Shown here in pieces: positions 45,139 to 54,866 of a stretch of DNA of 64,000 nt; within the stretch, counting starts at the first letter, position 1; each line of letters opens with the position of its first letter. The translations under genes and the position numbers were made by a program. Source of the stretch: Calothrix brevissima NIES-22 (GTDB taxonomy: Bacteria; Cyanobacteriota; Cyanobacteriia; Cyanobacteriales; Nostocaceae). The DNA is taken from NCBI RefSeq assembly GCF_002367995.1, contig NZ_AP018207.1, positions 1,116,001-1,180,000 on the forward strand. Direction: 5' to 3'. The notes beneath the pieces are model-generated. The model searched no databases. It was not told the DNA's origin and saw only the letters and a list, made by a program, of their open reading frames with translations.

Positions 45139-46875
45139 TTATTCTTTTTCCGCCGTGATTCCGGGATATGGTTCGTCGGGTTCGGCTCTTAATACTGAGT
45201 TGACGCCACCAGATAATATGGGATTGGGGTCGGATAAGGGTACGCCTTCGCTGGCGCGTTCCAAACCGTAGTCGTAGGGGCCTGTAGCCAGTACGGGAGT
45301 TTTATCAAAATTCTCGATGGCTGGGGGTGAGGTAGTCATCCACTCTAGGGTTAGTGCTCGCCAAGGATTATTACCTGCTTTCTCTCCGTACAACCAACTC
45401 CAAATTGCATTGATAATGAAGGGGAATGTGGAAACTGCGAGTATATATGAACCATAAGTGCAGATTTCATTCAGCAATGTGAATTTAGGGTCATATTGCG
45501 CTATCCGGCGGTTCATGCCCATTAAACCCAGTTTGTGCATGGGTAAGAAGGTCATGTTTAACCCAACAATGGTTAAGGCAAAGTGAACCTTACCCCAGAA
45601 TTCATTCATTTTTCTTCCCGTCATTTTCGGGAACCAATGATAGATAGCGGCAAAAATTCCCAGGACGCTACCACCAAACAGCACGTAATGTAAATGGGCG
45701 ACGACAAAGTAAGTGTCGTGAACGTGAATGTCAAAGGGTACAGACGCCAACATCACGCCGCTAATTCCGCCAATCACAAAGGTACCAACAAAGCCCATTG
45801 CAAATAGCATGGGTGTATTCAGCTGAATTTTGCCGCCCCACATGGTAGCTAACCAACTGAAAATTTTAATGCCTGTGGGTACAGCGATGATCATGGTGGT
45901 GATCATAAAGAACATCCGCAACCAACCGGGAATACCACTGGTAAACATGTGGTGCGCCCAAACAATTAGCCCTAAGAAACTAATTGCTAAGGAAGAATAA
46001 GCGATCGCTTTATAACCAAATATTGGTTTACGCGAATGCACGGGAATAATTTCCGAAATTGCCCCGAAGAAAGGCAAAATCATGATGTAAACCGCAGGGT
46101 GGGAATAAAACCAGAACATGTGCTGGTACACCACCGGATCGCCACCACCAGTAGGGTTAAAAAATGTTGTCCCGGCGAGTAAGTCAAAGGCCAGCAAAAT
46201 TAAACCAGCTGCTAACACTGGCGTAGATACCAACACCAAGGCGGAAGTCGCAAACATTGCCCAGCAAAATAAGGGCATTTGATGCACGCCCATACCGGGA
46301 ATACGCATCCGCAGCAAGGTGACGAGGAAATTGATCGCCCCCAAAATTGATGATGTCCCCAACAGCAGGACGCTGATAATCCAAATCGCCTCACCTACTT
46401 GACCTGTGACCAAGCTCAGGGGCGGGTAAGAAGTCCAGCCGGCATCCGGTGCATCACCCACAGCTAAACTGGCAATTAATAACACCCCAGCAGGCGGGAT
46501 CATCCAAAAGGCGACAGCATTTAAGCGCGGGAATGCCATATCCTTAGCCCCAATCATCAAGGGGATGAGGAAGTTAGCAAACCCTGCACCTGCAGGCACA
46601 ATCCACAAGAAAATCATGATTGTGGCGTGGAGGGTGAACAAACTGTTATAGACTTCCGGGGTGACAAAATCTATATCAGGGGTTCTCAGTTCCGTGCGAA
46701 CTAAGTCCGCCATCACGCCGCCAATGCAGTAGAAAATAAACGAAGTAACGAGGTATTGAATCCCAATTACCTTGTGATCGGTATTAAAGCTAAAGTAATC
46801 TTGCCATTTTCTCACCCCTGGTTCTTCAATCCGGGCAGGGATGTTGGCTGTTTCTTGGATTTGCGCTTGGGTCAT
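45139..46875 (-). CDS. ctaD: Cytochrome c oxidase subunit I (A2-type)
   Basis: The 578-aa catalytic subunit with about 12 membrane helices. Metal ligands are present: LHATIMIF (low-spin haem), WFYSHPAVYIMILP (Cu-B His and cross-linked Tyr), WAHHMFTSG (two Cu-B His) and HDTYFVVAHLHYVLFGG (haem a3 and haem a). The YSHPAVY sequence marks the A2 subgroup of haem-copper oxidases, in which the D-channel Glu is replaced by the Tyr-Ser pair. It reduces O2 to water and pumps protons in thylakoid and/or cytoplasmic membranes. The ctaC gene lies 82 bp upstream across an STRR. Confidence 0.96.
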   Translation of the reverse strand: MTQAQIQETANIPARIEEPGVRKWQDYFSFNTDHKVIGIQYLVTSFIFYCIGGVMADLVRTELRTPDIDFVTPEVYNSLFTLHATIMIFLWIVPAGAGFANFLIPLMIGAKDMAFPRLNAVAFWMIPPAGVLLIASLAVGDAPDAGWTSYPPLSLVTGQVGEAIWIISVLLLGTSSILGAINFLVTLLRMRIPGMGVHQMPLFCWAMFATSALVLVSTPVLAAGLILLAFDLLAGTTFFNPTGGGDPVVYQHMFWFYSHPAVYIMILPFFGAISEIIPVHSRKPIFGYKAIAYSSLAISFLGLIVWAHHMFTSGIPGWLRMFFMITTMIIAVPTGIKIFSWLATMWGGKIQLNTPMLFAMGFVGTFVIGGISGVMLASVPFDIHVHDTYFVVAHLHYVLFGGSVLGIFAAIYHWFPKMTGRKMNEFWGKVHFALTIVGLNMTFLPMHKLGLMGMNRRIAQYDPKFTLLNEICTYGSYILAVSTFPFIINAIWSWLYGEKAGNNPWRALTLEWMTTSPPAIENFDKTPVLATGPYDYGLERASEGVPLSDPNPILSGGVNSVLRAEPDEPYPGITAEKE

Positions 46876-46889
46876 AAGGGTTTTTTTTA

Positions 46890-46960
46890 TTTGTCAGTTG
46901 TCAGTTGTCAGTTGTTAGTTGTTTCTTCACCACTGACCACTGACTACTAACCACTGACTA
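46890..46960. repeat. Heptanucleotide STRR (TTGTCAG, CACTGAC)
   Basis: Runs of TTGTCAG and CCACTGA/CTGACTA in the ctaC-ctaD spacer. The repeat reaches the ctaC stop codon. Confidence 0.85.
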
Positions 46961-48043
46961 TTTGTGAACTTGATGAAGTACTTCTGGTTTAATTCCCATG
47001 TCCTTGGTGTAAGGGGCGAGGAATTCATCTGCTGATAGATTGGCGGGATTGAGAGCAACGGCTTGATTCAAGGTGTCGCGGCTAGCTACTAGTTGCTCTT
47101 GTATCCATTTGTCAAAGTTTTCTGGACTTTCTACAACTACTTGCGTTCTCATTGCGCCGTGGTAAGGGCCACAAAGTTCGGCGCAGATGAGGGTATAATC
47201 ACCTTCAACTCTTGGTGTAAAGCGAATTTCACTTTGTCTCCCAGGAATCGCATCTTGCTTGAGGCGGAACTCTGGTACCCAAAAGGCGTGAATCACATCG
47301 TTGGCTGTCATGTTGATTTTTACTTCCCGCCCAATGGGAAGGTGTAGTTCACCTGTAGTGATGCCTGTTTCGGGATAGTTGAACAGCCAAGCATATTGCA
47401 GTCCAGTAACGTTAACTGCTAATGCTGGGGGTTTCCCGCCTTTGTCTGGGCTTTCGCCAATGGTGGGAGACACAATACCGATCCCCGGAGCATTTTGCTT
47501 TTGGGGAATTTGGTCAGCATTGCGAATTGCGGCTGTAGCTGGGTCTTGCATCGCCGCATCAGATTCTTGCTGATTAAGGTTGGGTTCGGTGCTGGGAGGT
47601 GTATCGGTTAAAGTCGCAGCAATTGCCGCCCCCGGCATATTCATCGACATATTTTGGGTAATTGGCGCTTCATGGACAGCATGGGGATCGAAGCCACCAA
47701 TGTCGTTGTATACGTCAAAACTGTATACAGAAATACCAATAACTATAATTGCGGGGATCGCTGTCCAGAGAATTTCTAGAGGTACGTTACCTTCCACTGG
47801 CGGCCCGTCTTCGTTGTCACCGGGTTTCCGTCGATAGCGAAAAGCAGCGTAAAGCAAAACACTTTCGACAATCAAAAAGATGCCTGTCGAAACAATCATC
47901 ATTGTGTTAAACAAACCATCAACTAAGACGGCTTCATCAGAGGCTGCTGTTGGCAGCAGACCGTGATTTTGACCGTACCAAAGGCTGACGAGCGTTAGCA
48001 CAATGCCAATGAGTAATGTCCAGATGGAACTTGGAATTTTCAC
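46958..48043 (-). CDS. ctaC: Cytochrome c oxidase subunit II
   Basis: The 361-aa Cu-A subunit. Two N-terminal membrane helices (about 7-25 and 43-68) are followed by an outer-side cupredoxin domain with HAFWVPEFRLKQDAIPG and the Cu-A centre CAELCGPYHGAM (Cys-x3-Cys-x3-His plus Met). Between the first strands and the Cu-A domain (about residues 120-205) is an extra low-complexity stretch rich in Pro/Ala/Asn/Gln (TDTPPSTEPNLNQQESDAAM) not needed for copper binding. It accepts electrons from cytochrome c6 or plastocyanin. First gene of ctaCDE, with a 549-bp divergent spacer to ctaA. Confidence 0.95.
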   Translation of the reverse strand: MKIPSSIWTLLIGIVLTLVSLWYGQNHGLLPTAASDEAVLVDGLFNTMMIVSTGIFLIVESVLLYAAFRYRRKPGDNEDGPPVEGNVPLEILWTAIPAIIVIGISVYSFDVYNDIGGFDPHAVHEAPITQNMSMNMPGAAIAATLTDTPPSTEPNLNQQESDAAMQDPATAAIRNADQIPQKQNAPGIGIVSPTIGESPDKGGKPPALAVNVTGLQYAWLFNYPETGITTGELHLPIGREVKINMTANDVIHAFWVPEFRLKQDAIPGRQSEIRFTPRVEGDYTLICAELCGPYHGAMRTQVVVESPENFDKWIQEQLVASRDTLNQAVALNPANLSADEFLAPYTKDMGIKPEVLHQVHK

Positions 48044-48592
48044 GGCTCACTTAAATGAATTTACTATGTGATTTTAAAGCTGCCCACTTACTAAGGTAGT
48101 CGAGTCCACTCGCTGTGGACGTTAAAGGTCTGAAATTTTTATTAATTTTTTTAGCTATATAAATATTTTTGAGTAAAAGAGTCTTATCGGATATTGCTCA
48201 GGATAGATGTGAAGCATGGAAAAAATTTAAGAATAATTTTAGATATGGAATACTATTTTGATTTTTCCCAAAATTACCTAAAGTCGGCAATGCCTGCTTT
48301 ATGGGTATTTTGGTAGGTATTGCCCAGCCTACAAGTATCAAGAATCAAACTAGATTGCCTAAGTAAACTTTATGCCTTAAAAAAAATATCAACAACTTGA
48401 AAAATACCTAAAGCTTTTAGCAAAAAGTAGCAATAGTGCTTCAAAGTGTAAAGGAAAAGTATCACTGAAAGCTAAATCTATCAATCCTAGTCGTATACGC
48501 TAGGGTGGAAAAGGGTCGTGGCTGACAAACTAACAAATTAATAATTTTCAGTAAGTAGCTCTATTTGAGAGCGGGCATTAAAGGTATAGTTC
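48044..48592. other. Divergent promoter region ctaC / ctaA
   Basis: A spacer between the oxidase operon and the haem A synthesis genes that must carry both promoters. It is AT-rich and has no STRR. A short inverted pair GGTAGGTATTGCC / GGCAATGCC occurs around 48288-48325. I could not identify a specific regulator box. Confidence 0.5.
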
Positions 48593-49564
48593 ATGAGCGA
48601 ATTTGTCTTACAACCACAAAATGAAGCGGTAGGCTCACAGCCACCAGATATAATTCGTCGTTTGGTTTGGAAGATCTGCATAGCCACCTTGATTTTGATG
48701 GCGATAGGTTCTGCCACAAGGGTGATGAATGCCGGACTTGCTTGCCCTGACTGGCCTTTGTGCTACGGGGAATTAGTGCCAGCCAAACAGATGAATTTCC
48801 AAGTCTTTTTGGAATGGTTTCACAGATTGGATGCGGCTTTAATTGGTGTCAGTGCGATCGCCTTGGTTGGTTTATCTTGGTGGTATCGTCGCGCTTTACC
48901 TAATTGGCTCCCTTGGGCATCAGCATTTGCCCTGTTTTTAATTGTCTTTCAAGGCATCTTAGGGGGTTTGACAGTCACAGAACTGTTACGGTTTGATATC
49001 GTGACTGCCCACCTGGGAACTGCACTGTTATTTTTCATGACACTCTTGGTAATTGGTACAGCCCTCACCCCTTACCAAGGAACTGGCAATGTCGGCAAGC
49101 TACCTTGGATAGGTATAACAGCCGCGATTTTGGTTTACCTGCAAAGTCTCTTAGGTGCTTTAGTTGGTTCGCGCTGGGCACTCCATCAATGTTTGGGCAC
49201 ATCCCAACTTTGCACTGTGATGTACAGCCATATCTTCGGCTTAGTTCCGCCAACGGTAGCAACTTTAGCAGTAGTCTGGCTATCTTGGCAAAGACCAGCA
49301 CTCCACCCAGCTTTGCGCAGACTGGCAAATATGGCAGGGGGGTTATTACTGCTGCAAATTCTTTTAGGCGTTGCGACTTTCAAATTACGCCTACAGGTAG
49401 AACTCCTCACTGTCACTCACCAAGCCATAGGCGCAGCCTTACTCGGTACTTTGGTTGCGTTCAGCGTCCTTGCTTTACGTGACTGGATCGCCAACCGTGA
49501 AACCAACAATCACCCCATCGCTGTAACTGTAACGGCGACAACATCAGTCAACGGATTGCATTGA
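48593..49564 (+). CDS. ctaA: Haem A synthase (COX15/CtaA family)
   Basis: A 323-aa, eight-helix membrane protein that oxidises the methyl group of haem O to make haem A. Seen: GSATRVMNAGLACPDWPLCYGELVPA (the first conserved loop with Glu and Cys), EWFHRLDAALIGV (first haem-ligand His), DIVTAHLGTALLFF (second His) and LLTVTHQAIGAALLGT in the C-terminal half, plus a Cys pair in HQCLGTSQLCTV. It is followed 180 bp later by ctaB, and the two make haem A for the divergent oxidase genes. The ATG start is close to the family N-terminus. Confidence 0.95.
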   Translation: MSEFVLQPQNEAVGSQPPDIIRRLVWKICIATLILMAIGSATRVMNAGLACPDWPLCYGELVPAKQMNFQVFLEWFHRLDAALIGVSAIALVGLSWWYRRALPNWLPWASAFALFLIVFQGILGGLTVTELLRFDIVTAHLGTALLFFMTLLVIGTALTPYQGTGNVGKLPWIGITAAILVYLQSLLGALVGSRWALHQCLGTSQLCTVMYSHIFGLVPPTVATLAVVWLSWQRPALHPALRRLANMAGGLLLLQILLGVATFKLRLQVELLTVTHQAIGAALLGTLVAFSVLALRDWIANRETNNHPIAVTVTATTSVNGLH

Positions 49565-49585
49565 ATTGGGGTATGGGGCAATTCA

Positions 49586-49652
49586 ATTTTGGATTTTGGA
49601 TTTTGGATTTTAGATTGGAATCCAAAATCGCAAATCTAAAATCTAAAATTCC
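49586..49652. repeat. STRR palindrome (TTTTGGA / AAATCTA)
   Basis: TTTTGGA heptamers followed by AAATCTAAAATCTAAAATTCC form an imperfect palindrome between ctaA and ctaB. It has the same design as the block at 42362-42480. Confidence 0.75.
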
Positions 49653-49744
49653 TTGTCTTCCCTCCCCCTCTCCCTTAGCCTCAGTGGCGAATTCGTTATG
49701 AGCAAGGGCTACACATCACTTGTTAAAAAGGAAATTGAGCCAAA

Positions 49745-50698
49745 ATGATTGAGACTAATGTCTCTCGCCACCACGAAACGTTTTTTCAGGTAATCCAAAG
49801 TTACTACCAGCTAACTAAGCCTCGGATTATTCCGTTGCTGTTAATTACTACTGCTGGCAGTATGTGGATTGCTGCTAAGGGACAAGTAGATTTAGTATTG
49901 TTGCTAGTGACTATGACTGGCGGTACTTTGGCTGCTGCTAGCGCCCAGGTGATTAACTGTATCTACGATCGCGATATTGATTATGAAATGGAACGGACTC
50001 GTCATCGTCCGATTCCTTCGGGGAAGATACAGCCAAAAGGCGCTTTGGTTTTTGCGATCGCTCTCGCTATCATTTCTTTTACTCTCCTCACCCTTTTCGC
50101 TAACCTCCTCGCTGCCCTCCTGGCTTTTGCGGGTATAGTTTATTATGTTGTAGTTTATACCCACTGGCTAAAACGCCACACTACCCAAAATATTGTAATT
50201 GGTGGGGCAGCAGGGGCAATTCCCGCATTAGTAGGTTGGGCGGCTGTGACTGGTACCCTAAACTGGGGCGCATGGGTAATTTTTGCCAGCGTCTTTCTCT
50301 GGACACCGCCACATTTCTGGGCTTTAGCCTTGATGATTCGCGATGACTACGCCAAAGTCGGCATCCCCATGTTACCTTTGGTTGTTGGCGATCCCGCCAC
50401 TGTAAAGCAAATTTGGTGGTATACCTTAGTAACAGTCGCTACAACCCTGTTACTTGTTTACCCGTTACATGACAGTGGCATTGTTTATTTTGCGATCGCT
50501 TCTACATTAGGGGCTGTATTCATCCACAAAGCTTGGCGCTTATTGCAAAACCCAGAGGATCGCACCATTGCAAGAGGGCTATTTCTTTATTCCATCTCTT
50601 ACATGATGCTGTTGTGTCTGGGAATGGTAGTAGATAGTTTGCCAATTACCCATCATCTAATAAATGCCGCGATCGCTCAGCTGCATTTAATTAGTTAG
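49745..50698 (+). CDS. ctaB: Protohaem IX farnesyltransferase (haem O synthase)
   Basis: A 317-aa UbiA-superfamily prenyltransferase with about nine membrane helices, converting haem B to haem O, the substrate of CtaA. The two Asp-rich motifs are seen: [21 protein letters not shown] (first) and [15 protein letters not shown] (second). The N-terminus has [20 protein letters not shown]. It belongs with ctaA in a small operon devoted to haem A. The start ATG lies just after a weak AAGGAAATTGAG Shine-Dalgarno region. Confidence 0.96.
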   Translation: MIETNVSRHHETFFQVIQSYYQLTKPRIIPLLLITTAGSMWIAAKGQVDLVLLLVTMTGGTLAAASAQVINCIYDRDIDYEMERTRHRPIPSGKIQPKGALVFAIALAIISFTLLTLFANLLAALLAFAGIVYYVVVYTHWLKRHTTQNIVIGGAAGAIPALVGWAAVTGTLNWGAWVIFASVFLWTPPHFWALALMIRDDYAKVGIPMLPLVVGDPATVKQIWWYTLVTVATTLLLVYPLHDSGIVYFAIASTLGAVFIHKAWRLLQNPEDRTIARGLFLYSISYMMLLCLGMVVDSLPITHHLINAAIAQLHLIS

Positions 50699-50731
50699 AT
50701 ATTGTAAATCTTGGCGATCGCCTCAATTTTT

Positions 50732-50782
50732 AGGGAGCATCCCTATTTTACCCTTGAAGACCCCACCCTTAAGTGTGGGGTC
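50732..50782 (+). terminator. Palindromes after ctaB, possible terminator
   Basis: The palindrome AGGGAGCATCCCT (related to the ends of hairpin copy D) is followed by a stem GACCCCAC-CCTTAAGT-GTGGGGTC (50759-50782) and then a short T-containing stretch. It could terminate the ctaAB transcript. Confidence 0.5.
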
Positions 50783-51216
50783 TCATTTGTAGTGGGAGCA
50801 TCTTGCTCCCTAATGTCAAACAAGCGCCTAAGAGAGCCATCACTACAAAAAAATCAATTTAGGGACTTCCAAATACCAATTGAAGAAGGCAGAAGGCAGA
50901 GGGCAGAGGGCAGAAGGTTTTGTTTAGAAGGGGATTCTGACCCCTCCTAAACAAGAGCCACCAAATTTTCAATTTGGTGGGGGTCTTAAACCCTTACTCC
51001 CTTCGGTCGTGGCAGAGGGCAGGAATCAGAATTCCCTTCTGCCTTCTGCCTCCTGCCCTCTGCCTTTCTTGATAAAAAAATATTCCAATCATTAACTTAC
51101 CAAACCCGCAACTCGTAGGGGCGGGGTTACCCCGCCCCTACAATTTGGCATAATTTATTTTTTGGAGTTCCCTTACACATTTGGGGTATCTAAATATATA
51201 AACTGGTGCAGCAATT
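50783..51216. repeat. Repeat-filled spacer after ctaB
   Basis: A GAAGGCA/GAGGGCA STRR (50882-50917) is followed by its inverse further on (TTCTGCC/CTCTGCC, about 51032-51066), so the two could pair. A perfect 12-bp inverted repeat GTAGGGGCGGGG / CCCCGCCCCTAC lies at 51115-51141. The tail TTATTTTTTGGAGTTCCCT resembles the end of the 296-bp units at 57747-58930. No gene is seen. Confidence 0.75.
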
Positions 51217-52722
51217 TCACTTACTACAACAAGGCTTGACTGTAAAGAACAAAATACTATTAGCTTCAACCAAAAATGGCTGTCCGCTAATGATTGCGTA
51301 AGGTAAGCTGGAAACAGCTACAGCGCCGCCACCACTTTGGTTAACTCGGTACAGTTGTATTTGCTGACGGGAGGCTCCAGGTAACGCCCAACTCTGGGCT
51401 GCTATCATATTTAAACGCGCGGAAACATTGTCACCCGATCTGTTGACTAACATCAACGATAAGTAATTTTTACCACCTGCTTCGCCCAAAATTGCCAAGG
51501 GTACTAAAGCAGAAGTGTTGGAACTTGTTGACTCAAGTACTTTACCGGAAAACCCCTGATTCAAATACTCAAATACCCACGATGCTGGGCGTCTGTTAAA
51601 CGACGGAGAAGCACCAAGCTTTCCATACCATCCGTCAGCTTCGTTCCACGCTGTAGATCCGGTTGCTCCAGCATAAAGAATCGAACGTACTGCCAAGGCA
51701 TCGAATATAGCACTAACATAGTTAGTCATGCTCTCATCAGGGGGAGACCAACTGATGTTGTACTCATTATGGAAATATTCTACCGCTTTGGAAGTAAACT
51801 TATTGACACTGGCGCGCATATATTTTGTAGCGCCCCCTAAACTTTCTTGAGCAGAGTTCCAGATGTCGGAGTTGGGATTGGTTTTAGAGCCAGTGGAATA
51901 AGTATGATAGGAAATAAAATCTAATTGGGGGAATGCCGTCGATACAAAAGCATCAATTCTTGAGGAGTTATAAGATTGGGCAAAGGCTGGCCCCCCTATT
52001 TTTATCTTCGGATCGACTTTGCGCATTTCTCGAGCCGCGATCGCAAATATTTTCCCTACCTCTGCCATGTTATCTCGGTAGAAGGGGTGAGAATCCAGCT
52101 CGTTGGTAATTTCCCAATATTTAAGCTTTTTTTGCAGTTGTATATTTAAGATTCTCACTAAATCTGCACAAAACTGTCCGTATCTCACATATTCCGACTG
52201 TTTAAGCACACCACTCCCATCGGTTAAGTAAGCAGGAAAGTTCGAGAGGTTCATCATCATTTTGGGATTATGAGGGTAGGCTCCATTCATCGCCGCAGTT
52301 ATCTTTTCCACATCCCAAGAAAAGTTAGGTGTGTTTGGATTCTTCACCCAGCCACGAATATCTGTAATCGAGTCTGCCATCTGCCCTGCGTAATGATACC
52401 TAACTAAACCAGGTCGCATTGCATTCAGACCATCACGATAATTAGCATTACCTCCTACATTAGCTATTCCTGGTATGTTTCCCTGATAAGAGTTGAGTCC
52501 GAAGTGCAAGGGAGTAGATACTAAAGGCTTTTCAGTAATTGGATTAGTCAACTGCTGGCTCCAGTTTACAGAGATAGCTATCTCTTGTGAAATGGCTGGT
52601 TGACTAGTTACCAACAGCACAAGACCAACCAAGCAAAAGGGTAGTAAAAGAACAGGTAACATCTTCGGGAACATCCGAAAGACATCCCTACACAAAGACC
52701 AGCAGTGGCGAAATATCAGCAT
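51217..52722 (-). CDS. Secreted glycoside hydrolase-like protein (clan GH-A)
   Basis: A 501-aa exported protein with a basic N-terminus and one hydrophobic helix (MLPVLLLPFCLVGLVLLV), best read as a signal peptide ending near AISQ. The body resembles a (beta/alpha)8 glycosidase of clan GH-A, closest in feel to GH39-like enzymes. The acid/base pair is seen in YWEITNELDSHPF (Asn-Glu), a second Glu in EYFHNEYNISWSP is a plausible nucleophile, and FISYHTYS lies between them. A C-terminal beta-rich domain (about 400-500) ends with a Cys pair (KPCCSK). The substrate is probably an extracellular polysaccharide, but no specific sugar can be named. Isolated gene. Confidence 0.8.
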   Translation of the reverse strand: MLIFRHCWSLCRDVFRMFPKMLPVLLLPFCLVGLVLLVTSQPAISQEIAISVNWSQQLTNPITEKPLVSTPLHFGLNSYQGNIPGIANVGGNANYRDGLNAMRPGLVRYHYAGQMADSITDIRGWVKNPNTPNFSWDVEKITAAMNGAYPHNPKMMMNLSNFPAYLTDGSGVLKQSEYVRYGQFCADLVRILNIQLQKKLKYWEITNELDSHPFYRDNMAEVGKIFAIAAREMRKVDPKIKIGGPAFAQSYNSSRIDAFVSTAFPQLDFISYHTYSTGSKTNPNSDIWNSAQESLGGATKYMRASVNKFTSKAVEYFHNEYNISWSPPDESMTNYVSAIFDALAVRSILYAGATGSTAWNEADGWYGKLGASPSFNRRPASWVFEYLNQGFSGKVLESTSSNTSALVPLAILGEAGGKNYLSLMLVNRSGDNVSARLNMIAAQSWALPGASRQQIQLYRVNQSGGGAVAVSSLPYAIISGQPFLVEANSILFFTVKPCCSK

Positions 52723-52959
52723 AAATAACTAAGTAAAAAAGGCTACCCTTTATTATTCTTCAGGTTATCGAACTCGACTAAATTAAGTTCTAATTTTAGC
52801 CTTATACTTGCTTTTACACCCCTGAAATTATACATACTGCGGTATGCGCTTCGGTTTCATGGCAATGCCATGCCCCTACAATCGTATTGTTTGCGGATGC
52901 CATATACTATTGCATAAATTATTTAGTAGTTTGGAAAATCTAACTATAATAACTGTGAG

Positions 52960-53301
52960 ATGAATTCCAATAACCAAGATGAACCTACTCAGCCGCAAAA
53001 CGTAGATCCCTATGAAGAAATTTTATTTAGCGGATACACAGATGCAGAGATTGCTGAAATGAAGACTCTAATGGTGAATTGGGATAAAAGCACTTATCCA
53101 ACACTGGCTCATAGCATTGTTAACCATGCTGATAGACATGATTTTACCAACAATTATTTAAAATATTTAAGAAAAGCAAATAATTTCAACAAAAAAGGCG
53201 CTCGTAAAAAAATCCTTAGTGATAGTGCAGAAAGATGGAATAAGGGCAATGAATTTATAATTGAAAGAAATGGCAAAATTGTTTCCTACGGTGAAAACTA
53301 G
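52960..53301 (+). CDS. Hypothetical protein, possible stand-alone RNase-type toxin
   Basis: A 113-aa protein. The N-terminal 35 residues are acidic and Asn/Gln-rich. The remainder has the pattern SIVNHADRHDF, Tyr and Ala-rich helix (LKYLRKANNF), KKGARKKIL, then W-N-K-GNEFIIERNGKIVSYGE. A His-rich helix followed by a basic segment and a final strand pair ending 'G-K-I-V-S-Y' recalls the C-terminal RNase toxin domains of polymorphic toxins (the colicin D/E5-like fold). That likeness is by eye and unconfirmed. It is followed after 8 bp by a 144-aa acidic helical protein, so the two form an operon that would fit toxin and immunity/antitoxin. Confidence 0.6.
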   Translation: MNSNNQDEPTQPQNVDPYEEILFSGYTDAEIAEMKTLMVNWDKSTYPTLAHSIVNHADRHDFTNNYLKYLRKANNFNKKGARKKILSDSAERWNKGNEFIIERNGKIVSYGEN

Positions 53302-53309
53302 CAATTGAT

Positions 53310-53744
53310 ATGCAAAACCTGAAAGAATCCAATATACCTAAAAAATCCCAGATGGCTAAACAATACATTACTAATGTATTGCAGCAGTTGTTAATTGATT
53401 ATAAAAATACACGCGATGAAAGACGACAAATAGCTATTTGGGAAGAATCTCAAGATTTCAGCATATTAGGAGAAATAGAAATTTTTGCAACTGATATTGA
53501 AGGATATGCATCTCAAGTAATTGCCAATGATGACTTAGAACAATATCAGGAAATGATGCAGAAATTAACAAAAATGCATATATTTGATATTGCTTATTTT
53601 GCCGATTGGTACTTTGCTGAAGAAAGTCAATTTCCGCAAATTAAACTATATATAGAAAAACTTAACTACCTGCGGTTGTTAGTGATTGAGTATATAAACG
53701 ATGCGATCGCGCTACAATCGCAACAGACAATTCACATCGGATAG
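53310..53744 (+). CDS. Hypothetical helical acidic protein, possible immunity partner
   Basis: A 144-aa protein with no recognised family. It is predicted almost all-helical, acidic in the C-terminal two thirds (GEIEIFATDIEGYASQ, DIAYFADWYFAEESQ), with a basic N-terminal helix. It starts 8 bp after the preceding gene and is certainly co-transcribed with it. Small acidic helical proteins directly downstream of a basic RNase-like toxin are typical immunity proteins, so this is the working guess; nothing in its sequence proves it. The product ends just before a repeat-filled spacer. Confidence 0.6.
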   Translation: MQNLKESNIPKKSQMAKQYITNVLQQLLIDYKNTRDERRQIAIWEESQDFSILGEIEIFATDIEGYASQVIANDDLEQYQEMMQKLTKMHIFDIAYFADWYFAEESQFPQIKLYIEKLNYLRLLVIEYINDAIALQSQQTIHIG

Positions 53745-53847
53745 CTTCATCTACTCGCAGGCGATCGCCACCATAATCATCTGCTCAATTATATTCCAAT
53801 CAAATTGTTTCCCGATGCAATCTCTACGACAAACCACCCCAAACTAA

Positions 53848-53912
53848 TCCCCCTTCCCCTGTCCTCCTTGTCCTCCTTGTCCCCCTGCTCCCTGCCCCCT
53901 GCCCCCTGCCTC
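53848..53912. repeat. 9-bp microsatellite (CTTGTCCTC) with CCCTGCC heptamers
   Basis: Short copy of the 9-bp family followed by CTGCCCC heptamers, adjoining the 3' end of the split CHAT gene. Confidence 0.85.
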
Positions 53913-53914
53913 TT

Positions 53915-54862
53915 CTACCTCCACTCCCCCTGCACCGTAAACGCCGCCCATTCATTCAAACTGCGCCCATCTTGCCATAACTTCATCTGCGCTGCACGCA
54001 ACGCCTCAGCCGGCTTTTTATTTTGCTGCAACATCTGCTGATAAAATTCCTGCATTAATATTGATGTGCCTTCATCGTTAACTTGCCACAACGACACCGC
54101 CACCCGCGCCGCACCTGCATACATTAATCCCCTTGTCAAGCCTACCAATCCCTCACCGTTGACTTCCTTACCAAGTCCAGTGTCGCAAGCACTTAAAACA
54201 ATTAACTCTGCGGGGTAATCTTGGTTAAACAAATCGCCTAAACTTAATTTGTTGTTGGTTAAATATTTACCTTGTTTATCATAGCTAGACAGTAGAATTC
54301 CTGATAACTGTGGTTCTTTGGGATCGACTATACCGTGAGTGGCAAAATGGAGAATGCGATATTGATTTAAAGCGCCGCTAGTCGCCCAATTGTAATTAGC
54401 ATCAAAACCCAAAGCTTTGAGACTGTTGGTTGATGGGATAAGTTTTAAAATCGCTTTGGCTTCCTCGGCGGTGAATGGTAGCCGGTTCCAACCATTGCGC
54501 TTGAGGTTTTGGGCGGAACGATTTAGCTGAGATTGTTGTAATTCAGCCGAAACATCAAGATTCTTGTTGCTAGATTGAGGTTGATCCGCTTCTTGGCAAT
54601 TTTCATCTTTAAATCGGCAATCGGTAGCATTAAATACCGGATCGGCAAGGATAGCGAGGGCTTTCGGTGCGGGTTGACGTTTGGCGAGTTGTTGGCGTTG
54701 AAATGCGATCGTTGAGGCTGAGGGTAAATTGACGATTTCATGATTTACCATCAGTGGTTGATATTCGGAACTAGGTTGAACATGGGCATAGGGCATAGGG
54801 CATGGGGCATGGGAAAGACAGATTTTCATGCTTTGTTGTGCCGAATGGCTAGCTTTAAACAA
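53915..54862 (-). pseudogene. 3' part of a split TPR-CHAT gene: CHAT catalytic domain
   Basis: A 315-aa frame holding the rest of a CHAT domain. From about residue 33 it reads like the normal continuation (EYQPLMVNHEIVNLPSAS, LAILADPVF). It includes the catalytic pair His176 in LHFATHGIVDP and Cys226 in VLSACDTGLG, and the usual end SLNEWAAFTVQGEW. The first ~32 residues (MFKASHSAQQ...) are repeat-derived. It is out of frame with the upstream TPR part, whose last 37 bases overlap it. It may be a pseudogene half, or may still be made by re-initiation at the ATG at 54862. Without the upstream signal peptide it would stay in the cytoplasm. Confidence 0.85.
54784..54818. repeat. Heptanucleotide STRR (GGGCATA/GGGCATG) inside the split CHAT gene
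   Basis: Four to five 7-bp units within the 5' part of the second CHAT frame. Repeats of this type are normally intergenic here, so their presence marks an insertion into the gene. Confidence 0.85.
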
Positions 54863-54866
54863 TGAT

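Noticed and set aside
50711-50950. 79-codon frame after ctaB
   Set aside because: Made of a hairpin repeat and an STRR.
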